The position numbers and the translations under genes are program-made. A DNA stretch of 26,274 nt from JBDUDR01 sp040002845 (GTDB lineage Bacteria; Actinomycetota; Actinomycetes; Propionibacteriales; Nocardioidaceae): the NCBI GenBank assembly GCA_040002845.1, contig JBDUDR010000022.1, positions 1 to 26,274 on the forward strand. Reading direction: 5' to 3'. This document shows, one piece after another, positions 15,517 through 21,559 of this stretch; within the stretch, counting starts at the first letter, position 1, and each line of letters starts with the position of its first letter. The notes beneath the pieces are model-generated. The model had not been told where the DNA came from and did no database searches. It saw only the letters and a program-made list of their open reading frames with translations.

Positions 15517-15526
15517 GACACGTGTC
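15517..15526. promoter_or_regulatory. Palindrome GACACGTGTC, copy 2 (possible operator)
   Basis: Perfect 10-bp palindrome that contains the same ACACGTGT core as the site at 15442-15449. The centres of the two sites are 76 bp apart, about seven helical turns, compatible with two dimers binding the same face or looping. It lies about 40-75 bp upstream of the candidate promoter for the carbamate kinase gene. Confidence 0.45.
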
Positions 15527-15563
15527 GGATCGCGGGAGACGCGCGGCTTGGGTGAGTGTCGAG

Positions 15564-15593
15564 GTGGCAGCGATCATGGACAGGATCTAGATT
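15564..15593 (+). promoter_or_regulatory. Candidate promoter giving a leaderless carbamate kinase mRNA
   Basis: -10-like TAGATT at 15588-15593, with GTGGCA (4 of 6 matches to TTGACA) at 15564-15569, 18 nt upstream. The GTG start of carbamate kinase at 15601 lies 7 nt after the -10 box, where transcription would begin. No Shine-Dalgarno precedes the GTG. This is the pattern of a leaderless transcript, common in actinobacteria. Confidence 0.45.
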
Positions 15594-15600
15594 CCTTGGG

Positions 15601-16563
15601 GTGAGAGTTCTGATCGCGCTCGGGGGCAACGCAATGACCGGCCCCGACGGGAGTGCCCGACCGGAGGCACAGATCGCCGCCGCCCGAGTGGCCATGGACA
15701 AGGTCGCAGAGCTGGTCGCTGACGGCGCTGACGTCGTGATCACCCACGGGAACGGCCCGCAGGTCGGCAACCTGCTGGTGAAGAACGAGATAGCGGCGTC
15801 CGTGGTCCCACCGGTCCCGCTCGACTGGTGCGGCGCCCAGACTCAGGCCACGATCGGATTCATCCTGGTCGACGCGCTCGAGCACGCCTTTCTCGAGCGG
15901 GGCATAGATCTCCATGCAGCCGCGCTGGTCACCCGGACCCTCGTAGACCGCGATGACCCGGGATTCGAGCGGCCCACCAAGCCCATCGGCAGATATCTGC
16001 CCGAGGCGGAGGCCAGAGCGCTGATCGAGCACGGACAGGTGTGGGAGGACCGCGGCGAACGAGGCTGGCGGAGGGTGGTCGCGTCGCCTGAACCGCTGGA
16101 GATCCTGGACGCCACCTCGATCCGTACGTTGGTCGCGGCTCGGCATGTTGTCGTCGCCAACGGCGGCGGCGGCATTCCTGTCGTCCGTGAGGCGGACGGC
16201 TGGCTGAGCGGTGTGGAGGCCGTGATCGACAAAGATCTCGGGGCCGCCGTGCTCGGCCGCGACCTGAGAGCTGATGTGCTCGTGATCGCCACCGACGTCG
16301 AGAACGCGGTCTCCGGCTTCGGTCAGCCGGACGCCAAGCCCATCGAGGACATCGCGGTTGGTCAGCTGCGGCTGCTGGCCGAGCAGGGACATTTCGCCAG
16401 CGGCAGCATGGGCCCGAAGGTTGAGGCCGCCTGCAGGTTCGTGGAACAGGGTGGCTCGTACTCCGTGATCACCAGCCTGGACAACATCGTGGCCGCCGCC
16501 GCCGGACGGACCGGGACCGTGGTACGGCCCGACACAGCGAGGGAGCAGAGATCTGATGCCTGA
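15601..16563 (+). CDS. arcC: Carbamate kinase
   Basis: 320 aa amino-acid-kinase-family enzyme catalysing carbamoyl phosphate + ADP to ATP + carbamate (reversible). Motifs: ALGGNA at 6-11, THGNGPQVG at 48-56, DWCGAQTQATIGF at 75-87, ANGGGGIPV near 195-203, then DKDLGAA and GSMGPKVEAA near the ATP site. Length is normal for ArcC. The start is GTG 15601, which gives the canonical N-terminus VRVLIALGGN. It overlaps the downstream amidohydrolase by 8 nt (16556-16563), so the two form an operon. No ornithine, oxamate or ureidoglycine carbamoyltransferase, arginine deiminase or FdrA-like gene is seen nearby, so the source of carbamoyl phosphate is not explained by the window. The context suggests nitrogen and energy recovery from ureide breakdown. 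Confidence 0.95.
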   Translation: MRVLIALGGNAMTGPDGSARPEAQIAAARVAMDKVAELVADGADVVITHGNGPQVGNLLVKNEIAASVVPPVPLDWCGAQTQATIGFILVDALEHAFLERGIDLHAAALVTRTLVDRDDPGFERPTKPIGRYLPEAEARALIEHGQVWEDRGERGWRRVVASPEPLEILDATSIRTLVAARHVVVANGGGGIPVVREADGWLSGVEAVIDKDLGAAVLGRDLRADVLVIATDVENAVSGFGQPDAKPIEDIAVGQLRLLAEQGHFASGSMGPKVEAACRFVEQGGSYSVITSLDNIVAAAAGRTGTVVRPDTAREQRSDA

Positions 16564-17689
16564 TGCCATCGAGGTACGCAAGGTCGCGATCGAGCATGTT
16601 TCCGACGCCAGCGGGCTCGCGGAGCTGATCGACTCCGGTGTCATGGATCCAGACCGGGTAATCGCTGTTATCGGCAAGACCGAGGGAAACGGCGGGGTCA
16701 ACGACTACACGCGGATCATCGCCGACCGTGCGTTCCGCGAGATTCTCCTCGACCGCGGCAGTCGCAGCGTTGAGGACGTCAGCCAGATCCCGATCGTCTG
16801 GTCGGGCGGCACCGACGGCGTGATCAGCCCGCACGCGACTGTGTTCGCGACCGTACCTGCCGACGAAGCTGTGGAGACCGATGAACCCCGCCTCACTGTC
16901 GGGTTCGCCATGAGCGACACGCTGCTCCCAGAAGACATCGGGCGCACCGCGATGGTCTCGAAGGTCGCGGCTGCTGTAACGGACGCCATGCAGCGGGCGG
17001 GCATCCCGGACGCCGCCGATGTCCACTACGTGCAGACCAAGACGCCGCTCCTCACCATCCATACGATTCGTGACGCCAAGAGTCGCGGTAAGACCGTGTG
17101 GACCGAGCACACCCATGAGTCGATGGACCTCTCGAATGGCTGCACCGCACTCGGCATCGGCGTCGCACTGGGAGAGATCTCGATGCCAACCGACGAGCAG
17201 GTCATGCATGATCGCAGCCTGTATTCCTCCGTTGCCTCCTGCTCCAGCGGCGTCGAGCTCGATCGGGCGCAGGTCGTGGTCGTCGGCAACGCAGGTGGCG
17301 TCGGCGGGCGCTACGCGATCGGACACTCCGTCATGCGTGACGCACTGGACCAAGACGGAATCTGGCAGGCGATCCGCAACGCCGGTCTCGAGCTCCCGGA
17401 CCGTCCGCACCCCAGCGACCTGAAGGGGCGGCTGGTCAACGTCTTCCTCAAGTGTGAGGTCAGCCAGGATGGGGCGGTACGCGGCCGCCGCAACGCCATG
17501 CTCGATGACTCAGACGTGCACTGGCACCGCCAGATCAAGAGCTGCGTCGGTGGTGTTACTGCCGCTGTCACGGGCGACCCAGCAGTGTTCGTCTCGGTGT
17601 CGGCGGCCCATCAGGGCCCTGATGGTGGTGGACCGGTGGCTGCGATCGTCGACCTCGGAGACGAGCCGACCGGATATCCGCTCCCTTGA
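16556..17689 (+). CDS. Ring-opening amidohydrolase, barbiturase / cyanuric acid hydrolase family
   Basis: 377 aa, the usual length of the cyanuric acid hydrolase/barbiturase family, which folds as three similar domains each giving a Lys and a Ser to a threefold active site. Visible in order: IGKTEGNG (K41) and WSGGTDG (S83) in domain 1, VQTKTPLLT (K162) and VASCSSG (about S228) in domain 2, and FLKCEVSQDG (K299) and SVSAAHQGPDGGGP (about 347-360) in domain 3, where the metal-binding loop normally lies. All three Lys-Ser pairs therefore appear intact. Known activities: barbiturate to ureidomalonate, or cyanuric acid to 1-carboxybiuret. Barbiturase is favoured because a uracil-type permease and a molybdenum hydroxylase lie upstream on the same strand. 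Motifs alone do not separate the two activities. It starts at ATG 16556, overlapping carbamate kinase by 8 nt. Confidence 0.9.
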   Translation: MPDAIEVRKVAIEHVSDASGLAELIDSGVMDPDRVIAVIGKTEGNGGVNDYTRIIADRAFREILLDRGSRSVEDVSQIPIVWSGGTDGVISPHATVFATVPADEAVETDEPRLTVGFAMSDTLLPEDIGRTAMVSKVAAAVTDAMQRAGIPDAADVHYVQTKTPLLTIHTIRDAKSRGKTVWTEHTHESMDLSNGCTALGIGVALGEISMPTDEQVMHDRSLYSSVASCSSGVELDRAQVVVVGNAGGVGGRYAIGHSVMRDALDQDGIWQAIRNAGLELPDRPHPSDLKGRLVNVFLKCEVSQDGAVRGRRNAMLDDSDVHWHRQIKSCVGGVTAAVTGDPAVFVSVSAAHQGPDGGGPVAAIVDLGDEPTGYPLP

Positions 17690-17700
17690 TGGGAAGCCCC

Positions 17701-18330
17701 TCACCAGGGACCCTTCGGCGTCGCATCGAGGATCCGCACCTGCCCAGCGGCGGGCGGTCGATCCGAGGCTGCATCAAGCAGGATGTCGGCACGCTCGCGC
17801 GTACGGTTGGTCGCTGCGAAGGCCGCCTCGAGCCGCATCCATCGCACCCACTCCTCGCGAAGGGGCTCGCCGTCTCGTGAGACCCCACGTGCGAGACGTA
17901 CCTCGGCTGGTGCCTCCACCCACATCAGCAGGGTGGTGCTGTCTGCGAAGCGGATGGCGCCGGACCCGACACCTTCCAGAATCACCGCGGGACCTACCGG
18001 AACGTCGTGCCACTCCGTGAAGGCGGCTCGCTCCCAGTCGTAGCGCTGATATCTGCCAGGTAACTGCCGGCGCAGCGGTGCAAGTACCTGGGCCTCGATG
18101 CGTCCGGTTACCTCGTCATTGAGACCGGTCCAACCCCGGTAGAAGTCGTCCATGTGAAGTACCTGGACCTGCCCACCGGATCTCTTCTGAAGAGCATCGC
18201 GAAGCTGTCCGGCCAGGGTGGTCTTGCCAGAGCCAGCAGGTCCGTCGATGCATACCAGACGGGACCGCCCGAGGGTGGGTGTGCTGGAGGCGATCGACCC
18301 GGCCAGTTCGGAGAGACTCAACTCGGTCAC
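17701..18330 (-). CDS. Uridine-kinase-like P-loop kinase
   Basis: 209 aa soluble NTP-dependent kinase of the uridine kinase/phosphoribulokinase-like P-loop group. Walker A GPAGSGKTT at about 30-38, the HMDDFYRGW segment (about 59-67) that resembles the acceptor-binding loop of Udk, and a VILEGVGSG strand (about 115-123). A typical uridine kinase is about 210 aa. Divergent actinobacterial homologues are often labelled uridine kinase without test, so the phosphate acceptor is uncertain. The start is GTG 18330, with only a weak ribosome binding site. It converges on the ring-opening amidohydrolase with 11 nt between stops. A pyrimidine-salvage role beside a pyrimidine-degradation block would make sense, but it may simply belong to the housekeeping region on its other side. 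Confidence 0.8.
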   Translation of the reverse strand: MTELSLSELAGSIASSTPTLGRSRLVCIDGPAGSGKTTLAGQLRDALQKRSGGQVQVLHMDDFYRGWTGLNDEVTGRIEAQVLAPLRRQLPGRYQRYDWERAAFTEWHDVPVGPAVILEGVGSGAIRFADSTTLLMWVEAPAEVRLARGVSRDGEPLREEWVRWMRLEAAFAATNRTRERADILLDAASDRPPAAGQVRILDATPKGPW

Positions 18331-18380
18331 GGAAAACTCACGTCCGACGTACGCTCCGGGAGCGGACGAGGGGACTCACG

Positions 18381-18851
18381 TCAGGTGATTCCGCGGTTCT
18401 TGAGGATCTCCTCGATCTCCGCAAGCTCCTTGTCGACGCCGGGGTCGGCTGCGGGCGCCACCTTGCGCTTGGGGGCGAGCTGCTTGCCCGGCCTGGCTGG
18501 CGCGGCTACCGAGGCGGCAGTTCCAGACGACTCCACGGCCGGCCGTCTGCGAGATCGCAGCCAACCGCTGGCGCCGAAGCAGACGACGGAGACGCCAGCC
18601 AGGATGAGGCCGAGCCACACCTTCGGGGAGAAGACGAGATGAAGGGCCCAGTCGCCCAGCGACGAACCGATGTCCCAACCCAGCTTCAGCAGGCCGGTCA
18701 GGTACAGGGCTATCGGCAGCAGCGACCAACCCACCCCGCGCAGTCCCGCGGCGAGGTCCCGACGCTTCCAGGCCAGCCAGCTCAAAGCGATGCCGATGCC
18801 CGACAGCCCGAGGGTCAGCGGCGCCCATGCGATGTCTTGAAAGTCAGGCAT
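18381..18851 (-). CDS. Conserved small actinobacterial membrane protein, function unknown
   Basis: 156 aa. Three probable transmembrane segments at about 8-28, 38-57 and 78-98, followed by an SRRRR-rich basic stretch (positive-inside) and a roughly 55-residue cytoplasmic tail that ends in a charged helix, DKELAEIEEILKNRGIT. Proteins with this layout occur in many actinobacteria near infC; some are labelled cellulose synthase without basis. The start is ATG 18851 with a short GAGG just before it. It is transcribed away from infC, with which it shares a 413-nt divergent region. Function unknown. Confidence 0.8.
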   Translation of the reverse strand: MPDFQDIAWAPLTLGLSGIGIALSWLAWKRRDLAAGLRGVGWSLLPIALYLTGLLKLGWDIGSSLGDWALHLVFSPKVWLGLILAGVSVVCFGASGWLRSRRRPAVESSGTAASVAAPARPGKQLAPKRKVAPAADPGVDKELAEIEEILKNRGIT

Positions 18852-19264
18852 ACCTCAAGAGTCGCACATCCGCCAAGGAGTGGCCCTCGGGGAAACCCCC
18901 GATTTTGACGCACCGGGTCCTGGCGGCGGTTGCGCGTCGCGTACCACGAGATGCACGTGAAGTCGCCAGGCTGATAGGCTCGGTGACAGACCGATCCGGT
19001 TCATCCAGTTCAGCCACACCCGCGATGGTGGTTGCCTGGAGTGGCCGGATCCACAAGCGGAGCCCACCTCCCACCCGCACCGACCGTGAGGTCGTCGGGT
19101 CAGGTCAGCGGACGTCGATGGATGTCGTTCGCTCGCGACGCCTGGGAATATCCGGCGGCGGTTGGTGGCTTCCGTGCATGGTGGCGCGGAAGTTTTTTCG
19201 TGTCCGGTGGCCAACTGAACAACCAACCATCCAACAACCACAGAGCTCAACAGCAGGAGGACCT
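18852..19264 (+). promoter_or_regulatory. Promoter and long structured leader of infC-rpmI-rplT
   Basis: 413 nt without a supported gene. A -10-like TAGGCT lies at 18975-18980 with a poor -35, which would give a leader of about 280 nt. Inside it are a 7-bp inverted repeat GATCCGG/CCGGATC (18993-18999 and 19045-19051), a 5-bp stem closed by a GNRA-type loop GTGA (19081-19094), and an intrinsic terminator (19169-19198). The last 50 nt before the gene are A/C-rich and unstructured, ending in AGGAGG (19255-19260). This organisation fits an attenuation-controlled leader, as known for infC operons in other bacteria. The infC reading frame stays open through this region but shows no IF3 similarity upstream of the ATC. 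Confidence 0.55.
19169..19198 (+). terminator. Intrinsic terminator (attenuator) in the infC leader
   Basis: A 9-bp stem: CTTCCGTGC (19169-19177) pairs with GCGCGGAAG (19184-19192), including one T-G wobble. The loop is ATGGTG and six T follow (19193-19198). It sits 66 nt before the infC start and points into the operon, so it must be read through for expression. T-runs of this length are rare in this GC-rich window. The structure is explicit in the sequence; the control mechanism (L20 or IF3 feedback, or ribosome-dependent antitermination) is inference. Confidence 0.75.
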
Positions 19265-19939
19265 ATCAGCACAGAGTTGCGCGTCAATGACCGGATCCGC
19301 GTGCCAGAAGTACGCCTCGTCGGACCCAACGGCGAGCAGGTCGGAATCGTGCGCATCGACGATGCGCTTCGCTTGGCCCAAGAATCCGAGCTAGATCTGG
19401 TGGAGGTCGCGCCGACAGCCCGCCCGCCGGTCTGCAAGCTCATGGACTACGGAAAGTTCAAGTACGAGAGCGCGCAGAAGGCCCGCGAGTCCCGGCGCAA
19501 CCAGACCAACACGGTCATCAAAGAGATGAAGCTCCGCCCCAAGATCGACTCGCACGACTACGAGACCAAGAAAGGTCACGTCGTTCGGTTCCTTCGGCAA
19601 GGCGACAAGGTCAAGATCACCATCATGTTCCGCGGCCGCGAGCAGTTCCGTCCCGAGCTCGGGTTCAGGTTGCTGCAACGGCTGGCGGAGGACGTGAGCG
19701 AGCTCGGCTTCGTCGAGTCGGCGCCCAAGCAGGACGGACGCAACATGATCATGGTGCTCGGACCGCACAAGAAGAAGGCCGAGGCCAAGGCCGACGCCAG
19801 GGCCGACAAGGCCCGCCAGGTTGCGGAACGTGACGCGGAACGCAAAGCCGAGCGCGCCGAGCGGGTGGCCAACCGGCCCGAGCAGGTCGCGCCGAAGAAG
19901 CCGCGTGGACGTTCCGAGAACCTCGACCTGGATTTCTGA
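19265..19939 (+). CDS. infC: Translation initiation factor IF-3
   Basis: 224 aa. Binds the 30S subunit, prevents premature 50S joining and proofreads the start codon. The N-domain (VNDRIRVPEVRLVGPNGEQV onward) is joined by a lysine-rich linker (YGKFKYESAQKARE) to the C-domain (VIKEMKLRPKIDSHDYETKK to MIMVLGPHKKK). A charged Ala/Lys/Glu/Arg tail of about 55 residues extends beyond the E. coli-type core, as often in actinobacteria. The start is ATC at 19265, directly after AGGAGG (19255-19260) with 4 nt between. No ATG, GTG or TTG gives a proper N-terminus; the in-frame TTG at 19277 would cut into it and has a poorer distance. Use of ATC/ATT by infC is the classical autoregulated start. Confidence 0.95.
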   Translation: MSTELRVNDRIRVPEVRLVGPNGEQVGIVRIDDALRLAQESELDLVEVAPTARPPVCKLMDYGKFKYESAQKARESRRNQTNTVIKEMKLRPKIDSHDYETKKGHVVRFLRQGDKVKITIMFRGREQFRPELGFRLLQRLAEDVSELGFVESAPKQDGRNMIMVLGPHKKKAEAKADARADKARQVAERDAERKAERAERVANRPEQVAPKKPRGRSENLDLDF

Positions 19940-20013
19940 CCACCCGGTTCAGGACCCGCAGTCCAACCGGAGCCTCGAGCTCCGACGACCAGCACGAGAA
20001 AGGCCGCAAGGCA

Positions 20014-20208
20014 ATGCCGAAGATCAAGCCGCACTCCGGTGCCAGCAAGCGTTTCAAGGTGACCGGTTCTGGCAAGATCCGCCGTCAACAGGCGGGTCGC
20101 CGACACCTCCTCGAGCACAAACCATCGACCCTGACTCGGCGGCTCAACGGCACCAAGGACGTGTCGAAGGCAGACCTGAAGAAGGTCCGGAAACTGCTCG
20201 GCAAGTGA
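20014..20208 (+). CDS. rpmI: Ribosomal protein bL35
   Basis: 64 aa, the normal size for bL35, a basic protein of the 50S subunit. It starts MPKIKPHSGASKRFKVTGSG, with the conserved K-T/S-x-x-x-x-K-R-F-K pattern, and ends in KKVRKLLGK. ATG 20014 follows a purine-rich AGAAAGG about 10 nt upstream. It lies 74 nt after infC and 31 nt before rplT in the universal infC-rpmI-rplT order. Confidence 0.97.
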   Translation: MPKIKPHSGASKRFKVTGSGKIRRQQAGRRHLLEHKPSTLTRRLNGTKDVSKADLKKVRKLLGK

Positions 20209-20239
20209 CCATCCCGGCGATCGATACAAGGAGTAACTC

Positions 20240-20626
20240 GTGGCACGCGTGAAGCGGGCGGTAAGCGCCCACAAGAAGCGTCGGGAAACGCTCGAGCGCG
20301 CATCCGGCTACCGCGGGCAGCGCTCACGCCTCTACCGCAAGGCAAAGGAGCAGGTGGCTCACTCGGCGGTCTACAGCTACCGTGACCGACACGCCCGCAA
20401 GGGGGACTTCCGGCGGCTGTGGATCACCCGCATCAACGCGGCAGCCCGCGCCAACGGGATGACCTACAACCGTTTCATCCAGGGGCTGAACGCCGCCGGG
20501 GTGGAGGTCGACCGCAAGGTGCTGGCCGAGTTGGCGGTCAGCGACGGACCAGCCTTCACGAAGCTGGTCGAGCTGGCCCGAGGCAGCCTGCCGGCCAAGA
20601 ACGTCGGCGACGGAGCGGCTGCCTGA
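20240..20626 (+). CDS. rplT: Ribosomal protein bL20
   Basis: 128 aa, 50S assembly protein that in many bacteria also represses its own operon by binding the infC/rpmI leader mRNA. It begins ARVKRAVSAHKKRRETLERA after a GTG start at 20240, with AAGGAG 6 nt upstream (20228-20233). The conserved YRDRHARKGDFRRLWITRINAA region is split across about residues 50-70. Slightly longer than the 118 aa of E. coli because of a C-terminal extension. Its stop overlaps a possible CTG start of the following methyltransferase. Confidence 0.97.
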   Translation: MARVKRAVSAHKKRRETLERASGYRGQRSRLYRKAKEQVAHSAVYSYRDRHARKGDFRRLWITRINAAARANGMTYNRFIQGLNAAGVEVDRKVLAELAVSDGPAFTKLVELARGSLPAKNVGDGAAA

Positions 20627-20688
20627 TCACCCCGCGTCCTCGGTTCCACGACCGGCAGGCGAGTCCCTCAGCCCCGAGTGGCGCCCGG

Positions 20689-21465
20689 GTGAAGGCGATC
20701 CGCAGGCTCGCCACCCGGCGCTTCCGGACCCGCGATGGAGCGTTCCTGGCCGAAGGCCCGCAAGTGGTGCGGGAGGCCCTCACACGCGCCGGTACGGTGA
20801 CCGAGGTCTTCGCGACTGGTGAGGCGACCGCGGCGTACGGGCAGCTTCGGGAGCTGGCGACGGAGTCGGGCGTCGTCTGGTACGCCGTCGATGACGCAAC
20901 CATGATCTCGCTGAGCCAAACGGTCACCCCGCAGGCCGTGATCGCGGTGTGCAGATTCCTCGATGTTGCGCTCGACCAGGTGCTGGACCCGGCCCCCTCG
21001 GTGGTTGTGGTTGGTTCAGACGTTCGCGATCCGGGCAACGCGGGCACGATGATTCGTTCGGCCGATGCTGCCGGCGCCGGCGGGGTCATCCTCGCGGGGA
21101 GCTCCGTAGACCCGTACAACGCGAAATGCGTGCGCGCCTCGGCGGGAAGCCTGTTCCACGTGCCGGTCTGTCACGGTGTCGAGGTGGTCGCAGTGCTCAC
21201 GCGGCTGGTTGAACGCGGGTACCAAACGCTCGCCGCCGACGCGCGGGGCGATGTCGATCTCGACGAGCTGATCGATTCCGGGCGCCTCGCGCGACCGACT
21301 GCCTGGCTGTTCGGGAATGAAGCCTGGGGGCTACCCGACTCCCTTCAGTCGTTGTCTGATGCGGTCGTCCGGGTGCCGATCTATGGGCGAGCCGAGAGCC
21401 TGAATGTGGCGAGTGCGGCGGCGGTCTGCCTCTACGCATCGGCTCGGGCGCTGCGACCTGGCTGA
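20689..21465 (+). CDS. TrmH/SpoU-family rRNA 2'-O-methyltransferase (TsnR-like)
   Basis: SAM-dependent SPOUT methyltransferase that methylates a ribose 2'-OH, probably of 23S rRNA given the ribosomal neighbours. An N-terminal substrate-binding domain (FLAEGPQVVREAL, about 19-31) precedes the catalytic knot. Motif 1 is DVRDPGNAGTMIRSADA (about 111-127), motif 2 is LFGNEAWGLP, and motif 3 is IYGRAESLNVASAAAVCLY near the C-terminus. All three SPOUT motifs are present. The start is uncertain. GTG 20689 gives 258 aa. An in-frame CTG at 20623 would overlap the rplT stop as CTGA and add 22 residues, and the added stretch is proline-rich and without family similarity. Neither has a good Shine-Dalgarno. 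Proteins of this group include thiostrepton-resistance methylases, but resistance is not implied. Confidence 0.9.
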   Translation: MKAIRRLATRRFRTRDGAFLAEGPQVVREALTRAGTVTEVFATGEATAAYGQLRELATESGVVWYAVDDATMISLSQTVTPQAVIAVCRFLDVALDQVLDPAPSVVVVGSDVRDPGNAGTMIRSADAAGAGGVILAGSSVDPYNAKCVRASAGSLFHVPVCHGVEVVAVLTRLVERGYQTLAADARGDVDLDELIDSGRLARPTAWLFGNEAWGLPDSLQSLSDAVVRVPIYGRAESLNVASAAAVCLYASARALRPG

Positions 21466-21559
21466 TTGAACTCGGGCACCGCCGCGGCGCCTCGGTTTGG
21501 GCAGGGCTGCTTGTGCAGCAAAGAAAGCGATACTCTCCGTCTTTGGAGGCACGAGGATC

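Larger units (their letters stand above)
15422..15600. promoter_or_regulatory. Divergent upstream region of carbamate kinase
   Basis: 179 nt between the hydrolase remnant (-) and the carbamate kinase start (+). It holds two copies of the palindrome ACACGTGT and a candidate promoter directly against the GTG start. No gene is supported here; the frame running upstream of the kinase from 15556 shows no family similarity. Confidence 0.5.

Noticed and set aside
18953..18962. GCACGTGAAG as antiterminator arm pairing with the infC leader terminator
   Set aside because: It would pair with 19169-19177 with one bulged base, but it lies upstream of the best promoter (TAGGCT, 18975-18980) and so is probably not transcribed.
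18827..19264. Long N-terminal extension of IF3
   Set aside because: The frame is open back to 18827 but has no IF3 similarity, crosses a terminator hairpin and ignores the AGGAGG-ATC start.
21466..21500. Terminator after the rRNA methyltransferase
   Set aside because: There is a GC-rich palindrome (GCCGCGGC) but no proper loop and no T-run.
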